64,000 bases of DNA from Burkholderiales bacterium (GTDB taxonomy: Bacteria; Pseudomonadota; Gammaproteobacteria; Burkholderiales; WYBJ01): the NCBI GenBank assembly GCA_022841915.1, contig JALHQN010000008.1, forward strand, positions 138,713 to 202,712, given 5' to 3'. How positions within the stretch are numbered: the first letter of the stretch is position 1; each line of letters opens with the position of its first letter. Positions 1 through 8,600 of the stretch are shown piece after piece. A model generated the notes under the pieces. The model was not told the DNA's origin, ran no database searches, and worked only from the letters and a program-made list of their open reading frames with translations. Made by a program: the position numbers and the translations under genes.

Positions 1-1
1 C

Positions 2-562
2 TCGCTCTGGGACAAGCGCCACAGCCGCGTCATGACGCTCTCCGGCGGAATGAAGCGCCGCCTGCTGATCGCCAAGGCGCTCTCGCACGAGCCTCGCATC
101 CTCTTCCTCGACGAGCCCACGGCGGGCGTCGACGTCGCGCTGCGCGCCGGCATGTGGGATCTGGTGCGCTCGTTGCGCGCGTCGGGCGTCACCATCATTC
201 TCACCACCCATTACCTGGAGGAAGCCGAAGAGATGGCCGATCGCATCGGCGTGATCGACAAGGGCCGCATCGTGCTGGTCGAGGACAAGACCGCCCTCAT
301 GCGCAAGCTCGGGCGCAAGCAGCTCATCCTGCAACTGGCGCAGCCCCTCGAAGAGGTACCCACCGCGCTCGCACGCTACCATCTCGAGCTCGCCAACGGC
401 GGCACCGAATTGATCTACAGCTACGACGACAAGGGCGAGCGCGGCAGCCTCGCCGAGTTGCTGCAGGATCTCGGCCGCGCCCAGATCGTCTTCCGGGATT
501 TGCATACCACCCAAAGCTCGCTCGAGGAGATCTTCGTCGAGCTGATCGGAACGAAACGATGA
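2..562 (+). CDS. ABC transporter ATP-binding protein, 3' part (5' end outside window)
   Basis: This is the C-terminal part of an ABC ATPase that energises the membrane exporter encoded next to it. The frame is already open at base 2, so the Walker A region lies upstream of the window. Visible motifs are the signature LSGGMKRR, Walker B with [12 protein letters not shown], and the H-loop [16 protein letters not shown]. The sequence resembles ATPases of ABC-2 type exporters (NodI/YadG/DrrA-like). Its stop overlaps the start of the permease in an ATGA (559-562), which indicates translational coupling. The substrate cannot be read from sequence. Confidence 0.93.
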   Translation, partial: SLWDKRHSRVMTLSGGMKRRLLIAKALSHEPRILFLDEPTAGVDVALRAGMWDLVRSLRASGVTIILTTHYLEEAEEMADRIGVIDKGRIVLVEDKTALMRKLGRKQLILQLAQPLEEVPTALARYHLELANGGTELIYSYDDKGERGSLAELLQDLGRAQIVFRDLHTTQSSLEEIFVELIGTKR

Positions 563-1320
563 ACCGCCACGCCGTCGCGGCGATCTACGCCTTCGAGATG
601 GCGCGCTGGCGGCGCACCGTCATGCAAAGCATCATCTCGCCGGTGCTCTCGACGACGCTGTACTTCGTCGTGTTCGGCGCTGCGATCGGCAGCCACATCC
701 CGCAAGTCGACGGCGTGAGCTACGGGGCCTTCATCGTGCCCGGCCTGATCATGCTGTCGGTGCTTACGCAAAGCGTGTCGAACGCCTCCTTCGGCATCTA
801 CTTCCCGCGCTTCACCGGCAGCATCTACGAATTGCTCTCGGCACCGGTCTCCTACGTCGAGGTGTTGCTGAGCTATGTCGGGGCGGCGGCGACGAAGTCG
901 ATCATCCTGGGCTTGATCATCCTCGCCACCGCGACGCTCTTCGTGCCGCTGCGCATCGATCATCCGGTCTGGATGCTGATCTTCCTCGTGCTCACTGCCT
1001 TCACCTTCAGCCTGCTCGGCTTCATCATCGGCATCTGGGCCGACGGCTTCGAGAAACTGCAACTCGTGCCGCTGCTGATCATCACGCCGCTCGCCTTCCT
1101 CGGCGGCAGCTTCTACTCGATCAACATGCTACCGCCGCTTTGGCGCACGATCTCGCTCTTCAATCCCGTGGTCTATCTCATCAGCGGCTTTCGCTGGAGC
1201 TTCTACGGCCAAGGCGACGTCAGCCTGGAAGTGAGCCTGCTGATGACCTTCGGCTTCCTGGCTCTGTTCATCGCGATCGTCGCTTGGATCTTCCGGACCG
1301 GGTATCGGTTGAAGGCGTGA
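559..1320 (+). CDS. ABC-2 type transporter permease
   Basis: Inner-membrane permease of about 253 residues, partner of the preceding ATPase. The start ATG at 559 was chosen because it overlaps the ATPase stop as ATGA and gives the usual length for the NodJ/YadH family. The protein has an N-terminal cytoplasmic stretch, then six likely membrane helices. They include [18 protein letters not shown], the [18 protein letters not shown] region and a C-terminal helix ending in FRTGYRLKA. The [16 protein letters not shown] segment is typical of ABC-2 permeases. The exported substrate (drug, polysaccharide or lipid) is unknown. Confidence 0.92.
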   Translation: MNRHAVAAIYAFEMARWRRTVMQSIISPVLSTTLYFVVFGAAIGSHIPQVDGVSYGAFIVPGLIMLSVLTQSVSNASFGIYFPRFTGSIYELLSAPVSYVEVLLSYVGAAATKSIILGLIILATATLFVPLRIDHPVWMLIFLVLTAFTFSLLGFIIGIWADGFEKLQLVPLLIITPLAFLGGSFYSINMLPPLWRTISLFNPVVYLISGFRWSFYGQGDVSLEVSLLMTFGFLALFIAIVAWIFRTGYRLKA

Positions 1321-1353
1321 GGTGCGGCACCACCGAAATGCCCGGTGTCAAAA

Positions 1354-2337
1354 TCACGGCTTCGCGTTGAGGTTCCTGACCACTTTCTGCCAGATTTCCA
1401 CTTCAGCCTTAACCACTCTTGCCAGTTCTTCGGGCGTGCTGCCGATGACCTCGGCCCCTTGGGCTTCAACCATGCGCTGGAATTCGGGACGCTCCAACGC
1501 GCGTTTGGTCTCTGCGCTTACTTTGTCCACGAGTGCCTTCGGCGTCCCCGCAGGCGCAAACATGCCAAACCAGCCTACGACCTCATAGCCTGGGACGGAT
1601 TCGGCAACCGTCGGCAGATCAGGAAGCATCCCGCTGCGCCTCGGCGTCGTGATCGCAATCGCACGCAGCCGCCCCGCCTTAACCAGCGGCAGCGCCGAGA
1701 TGGCCGCGCCAATGATCCAATTGACATCGCCGTTGGCGACCGCTGGATAAGCATCGGCCACGCCCTTGAACGGCACGCTCAGCATGTTGGTTTCGGTCAG
1801 CAAGGGAAGCAGCGCCGCGCCTAGGTGCGTGATGCTGCCGACGCCCGAGGTGGCGAATGTCACTGTACCGGGCTTCGCCTTCGCCAATGCGACCAGTTCC
1901 TTGATCGACTTCGCCGGGAACGTCGGCGTCACTGCCACGATATACGGCGTGGAGGTGAGGTTGCTCACTGGTTGGAAGTCCCGCACCGGGTCGTAGTTCT
2001 GCTTCCTATAGGCAGCGTTCGTCACGATCCCGCTGCTGCATATGAGAAAGGTGTAGCCGTCGGGATTCGCCTTAGCGACCAGTTCGATCCCGATGGAACC
2101 ACCCGCGCCCGTGCGGTTGTCGACCACGAACGGCTGCTTGTACACGCCATTGAGATGCTGAGCCACGGCCCGCGCCGTCATGTCCACACCCCCGCCCGCA
2201 GTGACATTGACCACGATGCGAACAGGCCGCTGAGGGTAGGCCTGGCCATGCACCATCGCCGAGGATACGAGGATGCTCGCCGCAGCTGCGGCGACGGCCG
2301 CCGTTCTAAGGCTAGTCTGGTCTGTCGTGTGTCGCAT
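1354..2337 (-). CDS. Bug/TctC-family tripartite tricarboxylate transporter substrate-binding protein
   Basis: Periplasmic solute-binding protein of 327 residues. It has a signal peptide (hydrophobic AAVAAAAASILVSSA, cleavage near VHGQA) followed by the family opening YPQRPVRIVV. The family hallmarks DNRTGAGGSIG and NPDGYTFL, which contact the ligand carboxylate in Bug proteins, are present, as is VPFKGVADAYPAV. A good ribosome site (GGAGGAGA) precedes the ATG at 2337. No membrane subunits (TctA/TctB) lie nearby, as is usual for the expanded Bug families of betaproteobacteria. The ligand is unknown, probably an organic acid. It may be cotranscribed with the amidohydrolase upstream on the same strand. 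Confidence 0.93.
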   Translation of the reverse strand: MRHTTDQTSLRTAAVAAAAASILVSSAMVHGQAYPQRPVRIVVNVTAGGGVDMTARAVAQHLNGVYKQPFVVDNRTGAGGSIGIELVAKANPDGYTFLICSSGIVTNAAYRKQNYDPVRDFQPVSNLTSTPYIVAVTPTFPAKSIKELVALAKAKPGTVTFATSGVGSITHLGAALLPLLTETNMLSVPFKGVADAYPAVANGDVNWIIGAAISALPLVKAGRLRAIAITTPRRSGMLPDLPTVAESVPGYEVVGWFGMFAPAGTPKALVDKVSAETKRALERPEFQRMVEAQGAEVIGSTPEELARVVKAEVEIWQKVVRNLNAKP

Positions 2338-2459
2338 CGGATCTCCTCCTGATCTCTCATCTATCGTTTGGCAGGCATCATAGGCGGTTCGCCCATGACA
2401 GGTCGGGCCGGCGCGGCCCCAGGGCGTGCTGCCCTAGCATTGATACCTGCAATCCCGAC

Positions 2460-2499
2460 AAGCCAGCGTTGTGCCCATGCACCGGCCCGACGCTGGCTT
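2460..2499 (-). terminator. hairpin downstream of the amidohydrolase gene
   Basis: A 10-bp perfect inverted repeat (AAGCCAGCGT / ACGCTGGCTT) with a 20-nt loop lies just past the stop of the minus-strand amidohydrolase. It has no convincing U-tract on the minus strand, so it may only be a 3' stabilising hairpin. Confidence 0.35.
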
Positions 2500-2510
2500 T
2501 GCGCCGCGGA

Positions 2511-3533
2511 CTAAGCCGCGACCCGCTGCGGGGCGATCTGCGCCCGCTCCGCGAGCATCGCTGCCGCATTGCGATAGAGGATCTTCTGCCGTTCGTCCTC
2601 GCCGATGCGGGCATCGGCCAGCGCCTTCAACGTCCAATCGCAACCGAACTCGCTGCCGTCCGTGCCACACACGATGCGATCGGCGCCGTACAGCGCCACC
2701 GCGGCCTCGATGGCGCGCGCACCGAAGGAGTTGCAGTCCACCATCACCTTGGCGCGGCGAAAGCGCGCGGACGGCAGCTCCTCGTTCGGCGTATCGAGCA
2801 GGGAGCGATGATCCATGCGCTCCACCTCGTAGGGAATGTTGCCGCCGAGATTGTGCACGACGACCGGTGCGTCCGGGTAAGCATCGAGATAGTCGGTCAG
2901 GCACAAGGTGACCATCACCGACGAGAGGCTCGCCTGCATGTCGAGCGTGCCGTTGCGCCGGCGCGCGTTGTCGGTCTCGGCCGGCACCTTGGGGAACACA
3001 TCGCCGGGGCGCGGGCCGTAGTGGATGAAGACGATGGCCTTGTGCCTGTTCGCCACTTCCATCAGCGGGCGCATGGCCTCGGCATCCTTGCGCGTCACGA
3101 AGCCGTTGCCCGGCACCTGCGTGCCGACGATCCCCGGCAGCTTCATCACCCGGTCGAGTTCGGCAGCGGCCGCGCTCACGTCGGCCAGCGGCAGCGCGGC
3201 GAAGGCCGCGAACCGCCCGGGATGCTCCTGGCAGATCGCCGAGAGCCGGTCGTTGACCGTGCGGCAAAGCGGCAGGGAAACCTCCAGCGGCTGGGATTCG
3301 ATCCAGCAGAACGACCCGAGCAGCGAGAGCACGCTGGTGCTCACCCCTTGCCTGTCCATCCGGCGCACATGGAAGGCGACGTCGTCGAAGGCCTTGGACA
3401 AAGGCTCCTCCCCGACGCGGGTCTTGAGTACCTCCATGCCCGCGGCATTGCGCACGATGCGCGGCTCGCGCGCCCGCTCGCGCAGCGCTTCGGTCAGTTC
3501 GGCGGGTCTCCAGTGGGCGTGCATATCGATCAT
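2511..3533 (-). CDS. amidohydrolase family protein (ACMSD-like metal-dependent hydrolase/decarboxylase)
   Basis: TIM-barrel metal-dependent hydrolase of 340 residues. The start at 3533 was chosen over an upstream in-frame codon because AGAGGAGA lies 8-9 nt before it and the protein then opens with the metal motif MIDMHAHWRP (HxH near residues 5-7). Further family marks are IVFIHYGPRPGDVF, VVVHNLGGNIPYEVERM and, near the C-terminus, DRIVCGTDGSEFG, which carries the metal-binding Asp. The layout matches the amidohydrolase_2 / aminocarboxymuconate-semialdehyde decarboxylase group, which decarboxylates or hydrolyses aromatic-derived acids. It is divergent from the hydroxyacid oxidase and in the same orientation as a Bug protein, which suggests a role in carboxylic-acid catabolism. 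Confidence 0.88.
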   Translation of the reverse strand: MIDMHAHWRPAELTEALRERAREPRIVRNAAGMEVLKTRVGEEPLSKAFDDVAFHVRRMDRQGVSTSVLSLLGSFCWIESQPLEVSLPLCRTVNDRLSAICQEHPGRFAAFAALPLADVSAAAAELDRVMKLPGIVGTQVPGNGFVTRKDAEAMRPLMEVANRHKAIVFIHYGPRPGDVFPKVPAETDNARRRNGTLDMQASLSSVMVTLCLTDYLDAYPDAPVVVHNLGGNIPYEVERMDHRSLLDTPNEELPSARFRRAKVMVDCNSFGARAIEAAVALYGADRIVCGTDGSEFGCDWTLKALADARIGEDERQKILYRNAAAMLAERAQIAPQRVAA

Positions 3534-3783
3534 TGCGGTCTCCTCTCGGCGGCTCTGGGCCGGAACACTGTGCATGACATCGACTGGCTTCCCGGCCTGG
3601 AACGACACGCGAGAGCAGCAGGGGCCGAGCGCCCGCTCGTCCCAATACTAATCGCCTGGCGGGCGTACCGGAAGCACGGCAGGACGATCGCATCCGCCCC
3701 AGCGAAGGGCAATCCGCCGCAGCGGCCGAAATCGTTACAATCGACCCCTGCCCACATCCCCATTTCCAGCGAGGAAGCTTCCC

Positions 3784-5016
3784 ATGAGCGACGACGACCT
3801 GAAGGCCTACAGCATCTTCGACCTGCGCGAACTTGCCATGAAGCGCGTCCCGCGCGGGCCGTTCGAGTTCATGGATCGAGGCACCGAGGAGGAGGTTGCG
3901 CTGCGCAACAATCGCGAAGTGTTCGACCGCATCCGCTTCAAGCCGCGCACCTTCGTGGACGTCTCCAAACGCTCGCAGGAAACCGAGATCTTCGGCGTCA
4001 AGCACAAGATGCCCCTGGTGATCGCGCCGACCGGCATCGCCGGTCTCATGTGGTACGAAGGCGAGATCGCGCTGGCCAAGGCGGCCCGCAAGGCGGGTAT
4101 TCCCTTCACGCTCGCCACCGGCTCGATGACCGCCATGGAGCGCGTGGCCGACGAGGCCGGCGGCGATCTGTGGTTCCAGCTCTACCTTTGGCCGGACCGC
4201 TCGATGTCGCACGAACTGGTGGAGCGCGCGAAAGCCGCCGGCTACAAGACGCTGATCGTCACGGTCGACGGGGTGTCGGCCGGCAACCGCGAGTACAACA
4301 TCCGCAACGGCTTCACCCTGCCGTTCACGTATTCGCCGGTGGCGATGTGGGACATGATCAAGCACCCGCGCTGGCTCTTCGGCGTGCTGTTCAAGTATCT
4401 GGCCACGACCGGCATGCCGATGTACCAGAACTATCCCGAGCGGGCCAAGGCGAAGATGACGGCTGGGCCCTTCGGGCGTTCCAGCCTGCGCACCGACGCG
4501 ATCAAGTGGGACGATCTCGACGCGCTGCGCAAGATCTGGCCGCACAAGCTGATCGTCAAGGGCATCCTCAATGCCGAGGATGCGGCCACCGCGGTCGATC
4601 ACGGCGCCGACGGCATCGACGTCTCCAACCATGGCGGGCGCAATCTGGACGGCATCATCTCGCCGATGGAAGTGTTGCCTGAAATCGTCGATGCAGTCGG
4701 CAGTCGCGCCACCGTGTTCTGCGACAGCGGCTTCCGTCGCGGCAGCGATGTGGTCAAGGCGCTGTGCCTGGGCGCCGACGCCGTGATGGTGGGCCGCTCG
4801 ACGCTCTACGGCGTCGCAGCGGGCGGCGAGGCCGGCGCAAGCCGCGCGCTGCAGATCTTCCGCGACGAGATCCATCGCAACATCGCGCTGCTGGGCGTCA
4901 ATTCGTTGGCCGAACTCGGGCCGCAGTATCTGAAGTTCGCCGACGAGGCCTTGCGTCCGGTCAGAGAGCGCCCGCGCCTGCGTGCTGTACCCGAAGCGAA
5001 GGCCGCGGAAGCTTAG
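3784..5016 (+). CDS. FMN-dependent alpha-hydroxy-acid oxidase/dehydrogenase (lactate/mandelate/glycolate type)
   Basis: 410-residue flavoprotein that oxidises an L-2-hydroxy acid to the 2-oxo acid. It has the family active-site stretch SNHGGRNLDGI with the catalytic His and substrate-binding Arg, the FMN-binding region PLVIAPTGIAGLMWYEGE, and FCDSGFRRGSDVVKALCLGA followed by VMVGR. One oddity is DSG where most members have DGG. VDGVSAGNREYNIRNGF corresponds to the insertion region that binds the membrane or quinone in lactate and mandelate dehydrogenases. The start ATG at 3784 follows a purine-rich GAGGAAGC. Substrate class is inferred; mandelate or lactate are the likeliest. Confidence 0.9.
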   Translation: MSDDDLKAYSIFDLRELAMKRVPRGPFEFMDRGTEEEVALRNNREVFDRIRFKPRTFVDVSKRSQETEIFGVKHKMPLVIAPTGIAGLMWYEGEIALAKAARKAGIPFTLATGSMTAMERVADEAGGDLWFQLYLWPDRSMSHELVERAKAAGYKTLIVTVDGVSAGNREYNIRNGFTLPFTYSPVAMWDMIKHPRWLFGVLFKYLATTGMPMYQNYPERAKAKMTAGPFGRSSLRTDAIKWDDLDALRKIWPHKLIVKGILNAEDAATAVDHGADGIDVSNHGGRNLDGIISPMEVLPEIVDAVGSRATVFCDSGFRRGSDVVKALCLGADAVMVGRSTLYGVAAGGEAGASRALQIFRDEIHRNIALLGVNSLAELGPQYLKFADEALRPVRERPRLRAVPEAKAAEA

Positions 5017-5218
5017 CCACCCAAAGGGGCCGGGGCTGTTCGTCGGAACGCCCCGGTTGATCTGGATCTTCGAAACGCGACAGCGCGATGATGGCCGACG
5101 CGTCGCAGTGCGATGCGCCCCGAACGGCCGCACCCGGCGACCGAACGCAGTCCGCCCGGCACCGCCCTTCCGCAGTTTCGGGGTCGTCCTCCGAGGCTTC
5201 GTCGACCCGCAGGCCGCG

Positions 5219-6034
5219 CTATTGCGGCTTCTCCGAACGACTGTAGAACGCCTTCACCGTATCCTCGGCCACCTGCTGCAGGAACGCCGCATCTTGCTTG
5301 TCGATCTGCCCGTGGAAGTCGTAGGTGTTGCCCACGGGCGAGCGGCCGTAGAGGCTCGCGTAGACCACGCACGCGCCCAGATAGGTGCCGAGCAGCGTCG
5401 GATGGCTGCCGTCGTAGGGCTGGTGCAGCACGATGTCGGGGCGCCGACGATAGGCTTCCTCGAACGCGAGACCGACGGGAATCACCAGCGCGCCGATTTC
5501 ATTGCCGACGGCCACGTACAGCGCTTCGGTATTGCGCATCATGTCTGAGCGCCCCGCCCACTTGCTCGGCTTGACGTGCGCAGGCGTCATGTACAGCGCC
5601 GTCATGGCGCCACGCCCGGTGATCGCTTCGTTGAACTCGATGGCCTTCTGCCTGAACGCGCCGCTGGCCCTTTCGCTCATCGCATCGGTACTGTTGCCCT
5701 GCAGGATCACCATGTCGAAGGGATCCTTGACGCCGAGATTGCCCGGGGTGATCAGGTGTTCGATGTTGTGGTGGGCGAGCGGTGCGGCAGCGATGGTCGA
5801 GGATTTGTAGATGAAAGGCTTCGCCCACGCCGGATCGGCGGCGAGCGCGATGCGCCGTGCATGGAAGTGCAGGCTGGCGTTGTAATAGAAATAGCTGTTG
5901 CCGACGAAGAGCACGCGCTGTGGCGTCGTCTTGGGCGCTTTGACCACGGGAGTCGCCGCGCTGGCGAGGCCAGCGAACAGCAAGACCGCGATACACAACA
6001 AGATCTGCACGCTGGTGCGGAAGTGCAATGACAT
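5219..6034 (-). CDS. secreted SGNH/GDSL-like hydrolase family protein
   Basis: 271-residue protein with an N-terminal signal peptide (ILLCIAVLLFAGLASA). VLFVGNSYFYYN resembles block I of SGNH hydrolases, with the Ser in a GNS context. VILQGNSTDAM fits the central blocks, and YDGSHPTLLGTYLGAC near the C-terminus fits block V (Asp...His). It therefore looks like an exported esterase or acyl-hydrolase, although substrate and catalysis are not proven. The start at 6034 gives a clean signal peptide. The frame stays open upstream to about 6412, but that stretch is not convincing as protein. The gene stands alone, convergent with the hydroxyacid oxidase. Confidence 0.75.
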   Translation of the reverse strand: MSLHFRTSVQILLCIAVLLFAGLASAATPVVKAPKTTPQRVLFVGNSYFYYNASLHFHARRIALAADPAWAKPFIYKSSTIAAAPLAHHNIEHLITPGNLGVKDPFDMVILQGNSTDAMSERASGAFRQKAIEFNEAITGRGAMTALYMTPAHVKPSKWAGRSDMMRNTEALYVAVGNEIGALVIPVGLAFEEAYRRRPDIVLHQPYDGSHPTLLGTYLGACVVYASLYGRSPVGNTYDFHGQIDKQDAAFLQQVAEDTVKAFYSRSEKPQ

Positions 6035-6395
6035 GATGTTTTCGTCCGAAGTGATTGCGGGAACGGCCGCGGGTGCGGCCAGGCCGTGTCCGGTCGGCTC
6101 GCCGCGTACCCTATGCGCTTGACCATTGTACGAGATGGAGCCGGCCTCTGCAGTCTCTCGATCTTTGCCCCGAGGTCCGTCGCATTGTCTGCCGAAGCCG
6201 CGCATCGACGACATCGGCAGTTCGGCCGCCAGTTTCCGACCGAGGACACCCACAGAGGCGATTGCGGCGGCGACGCGACTGCGGAGGGCTACAATGTCTC
6301 CGGAGGCGCCGTTGCACGCTCGCAACGATCGAGCCGCGCCCGTTGCGGATAGTCGCAAGCACACCATCGAAACATTGCCGGAGGAGGCACTGCGC
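6035..6395. other. intergenic region without recognised gene
   Basis: About 360 bp between divergent genes. The minus frame of the SGNH gene stays open through it but has no family signature. It presumably holds the promoters for both sides; none could be assigned. Confidence 0.4.
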
Positions 6396-6533
6396 ATGAC
6401 TACGACATCCACGCCTGTCTATCAGTCCTGTAGCCGCTCGCAAAGAAGGGCAAGGGCGCGGACCAGCCAACGCATCGCGCTGCCGCGCAACTGGCAAAGT
6501 CTGCTGGACACTCGCAAGCCAGCCGGAAAATGA
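6396..6533 (+). CDS. possible small ORF upstream of a Bug gene (45 aa)
   Basis: A 45-residue frame beginning MTTTSTPVYQ has a strong ribosome site, GGAGGAGG (6380-6387), 8 nt before its ATG, and ends 7 nt before the start of the Bug gene. The peptide is Arg/Ser-rich and matches no family I know. It could be a leader peptide coupling translation into the downstream gene, or a chance frame in GC-rich DNA. The ribosome site and the tight spacing are the only support. Confidence 0.3.
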   Translation: MTTTSTPVYQSCSRSQRRARARTSQRIALPRNWQSLLDTRKPAGK

Positions 6534-6540
6534 GGGGCTC

Positions 6541-7500
6541 ATGAAAACCACACTCTGCGTACTCGCAGCAGCGGCAACCGCCATTGCACCGGCACAGGCG
6601 GCCGATAGCAGTTATCCAGCACGTCCGGTGCGCCTCGTCGTTCCGGCCCCGCCGGGCGGGACAGCCGATCTCGTTGCCCGCGTGCTCGGACCGAAGCTGA
6701 GCGAACAGATGGGGCAGACCGTCGTGGTCGACAATCGTGGCGGGGCGGGCGGTGTCGTTGCCGCCGAACTGGTGACCGCCTCGCCTGCGGATGGCTACAC
6801 GCTCGCCAGCATCTACACCTCCTTCACCACCAACGTCGCACTGCGCAAGAAGCCCTCGTACGATCCCGTCGCCGGCTTCACGCCCATCTCGCTGGTCATG
6901 TGGTCGCCCCTGGTGCTGATCGCGCATCCCGGGGTGCCGGCGAACTCCGCGCGAGATCTGATCGCCTTATCGAAGACGCGGGAGTTGCACTATGCATCGG
7001 CGGGCAACGGCACCGGCGGTCACATGTGCGGAGAACTCTTCAAGGCGTTGACGGGGATACGCGCCGTACACGTTCCCTACAAGGGTGCCGCACTGGGCAC
7101 AGCGGACGTCGTCTCGGGCCAGGTACAGTATTCGTTCGTCGGTCCGATCACCGCCGTTTCGCTGGTGAAGGCCGGCAAGCTGAAGCTCCTCGGCGTCACG
7201 AGCCCGAAGCGCAACGCGTCCATGCCCGACGTACCCAGCCTGGAAGAGCAAGGCGTCAGCGGCTTCGACGTAGTCAACTGGTTCGGGATCGCCGCGCCGG
7301 CGAAGCTGCCCCAGGCCATCACGACCCGGCTGCACGCAGAAATCGTGACAGCCCTGCAGGCGCCCGAAGTGCGCAAGCGCCTGGGCGGCGAGGGCATCGA
7401 ACTCATAGGCGGCACCCCGGAGGCATTCGCCGACTTCATCAAGCGCGATCTGGAGAAGTGGCGGGGCGTGGTCCAGCGAGCGAACATCGGGCTCGATTGA
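6541..7500 (+). CDS. Bug/TctC-family substrate-binding protein
   Basis: 319-residue periplasmic binding protein. The signal peptide is short (MKTTLCVLAAAATAIAPAQA) and is followed by the typical SSYPARPVRLVVPAPPGGTA. The loops DNRGGAGGVVAAE and SPADGYTLASIY bind the carboxylate in this family, and VPYKGAALGTADVVSG is the conserved central motif. A TGAGGGG ribosome site precedes the ATG. It is convergent with another Bug gene that starts at 8550, and no permease subunits are adjacent. The ligand is unknown. The two neighbours share the same ancestry but only moderate similarity, so they probably recognise different acids. Confidence 0.93.
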   Translation: MKTTLCVLAAAATAIAPAQAADSSYPARPVRLVVPAPPGGTADLVARVLGPKLSEQMGQTVVVDNRGGAGGVVAAELVTASPADGYTLASIYTSFTTNVALRKKPSYDPVAGFTPISLVMWSPLVLIAHPGVPANSARDLIALSKTRELHYASAGNGTGGHMCGELFKALTGIRAVHVPYKGAALGTADVVSGQVQYSFVGPITAVSLVKAGKLKLLGVTSPKRNASMPDVPSLEEQGVSGFDVVNWFGIAAPAKLPQAITTRLHAEIVTALQAPEVRKRLGGEGIELIGGTPEAFADFIKRDLEKWRGVVQRANIGLD

Positions 7501-7554
7501 GCGCAGCAAGGCCGAGGGATCGAGCACAAGCCCGAGCCCTCTTGCATTCATCGC

Positions 7555-8550
7555 CTAGTCGACGGCGATATCGGCGCCCTGCAGCGCCTGCCTCCAGCGC
7601 GCGACCTCTTCACGAATGAACCTGGCGGAGTCTTCCAGCGACATCGGCGAGGGCTCGCCCCCCTCTGAGCGCAGCTTCTCCTGCACGTCGGGCAAGCCGA
7701 GTATGCGCACGGTCTCCCTGTTCAGGCGCACGAGCAGATGCTGGGGCACTTTTGCCGGTGCCATCAGCGCGTGCCACGAACTCACCTCCAGACCCTTGAT
7801 GCCCTGTTCGGCCGTCGTCGGTATGTCGGGCAGTGCACCGGCGCGCTTGACGCCCGTCACGGCGAGCGCGCGGATCTTGCCCTGCTTGATGATGCCTGCC
7901 GAGGTGCCGATGGATGTGGCCATCACGGTCACGCGCCCACCCTGCAGATCGAGCATGGCGGGCGAACCGCCCTTGTACGGCACGTGCATCATGTCGATGC
8001 CCGCGGCCTTGTTGAGCATGTAACCGTTGATGTGTCCCGCCGTACCCACACCCGCCGAAGCATACGTGGTGCCCTGAGGATTGCTCTTGGCCATCGCGAC
8101 CAGATCCTTGAGCGTCTTGATCGGCGACGAGGCCGCCACGACGAACACGGAAGCAGCACGCTGGATGGGCGTGATCGCCGCGAAATCGCGGATCGGGTCG
8201 TACGGATTCTTCTTGCGCAGCGCTGGGCCGATGGCGACGTTCGCAGTCTGGGCGACCCACAACGTGTAGCCGTCCGCAGGCGCCTTGGCCGCGAGGTCCG
8301 CGCCGACCGAACCGCCCGCGCCGGGCCGATTGTCGACCACCACGCGCTGACCGAGCGCCTCGGAGAGCTTGGGCTCCAGCGTGCGCCCGTAGAGATCGGT
8401 GCTGCCTCCGGGCGGGAACGGAATGATCAGCCGGATGGGCCGGTTCGGGTAGCCATCGCCCGTCGCAGATTGAGCCAATGCCAGACCGGACGTGCCCAGC
8501 AACAGACACGACAGCGCAGCCCCGGCCAGCGGGACCTGTACTTTTCTCAA
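7555..8550 (-). CDS. Bug/TctC-family substrate-binding protein, last gene of the 2-oxoacid oxidoreductase operon
   Basis: 331-residue periplasmic solute-binding protein starting with TTG at 8548-8550, which is supported by GAGGAGAT just upstream. It has a signal peptide (AALSCLLLGTSGLALAQ), GYPNRPIRLIIPFPPGG, DNRPGAGGSVGADLA, APADGYTLWVAQ and VPYKGGSPAMLDLQ, all Bug landmarks. It lies 50 nt behind the beta subunit of the oxidoreductase on the same strand. It may therefore deliver the operon's substrate or sense it in the periplasm. No membrane transport partners are present in the window. Confidence 0.9.
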   Translation of the reverse strand: MRKVQVPLAGAALSCLLLGTSGLALAQSATGDGYPNRPIRLIIPFPPGGSTDLYGRTLEPKLSEALGQRVVVDNRPGAGGSVGADLAAKAPADGYTLWVAQTANVAIGPALRKKNPYDPIRDFAAITPIQRAASVFVVAASSPIKTLKDLVAMAKSNPQGTTYASAGVGTAGHINGYMLNKAAGIDMMHVPYKGGSPAMLDLQGGRVTVMATSIGTSAGIIKQGKIRALAVTGVKRAGALPDIPTTAEQGIKGLEVSSWHALMAPAKVPQHLLVRLNRETVRILGLPDVQEKLRSEGGEPSPMSLEDSARFIREEVARWRQALQGADIAVD

Positions 8551-8600
8551 AATGGATCTCCTCGGTGGGGAAGAATCGAACGGTGCACCCCGGGGCCGAT

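Noticed and set aside
421-1062. Minus-strand frame opposite the ABC permease
   Set aside because: It is an acidic/Arg-rich shadow of the permease. It has no ribosome site or family match.
2434-5133. Very long minus-strand open frame (899 codons) across the hydroxyacid oxidase and amidohydrolase genes
   Set aside because: It is the antisense of the real oxidase and an out-of-frame reading of the amidohydrolase. The composition is Arg/Ala-rich with no domain, as expected from GC-rich shadows.
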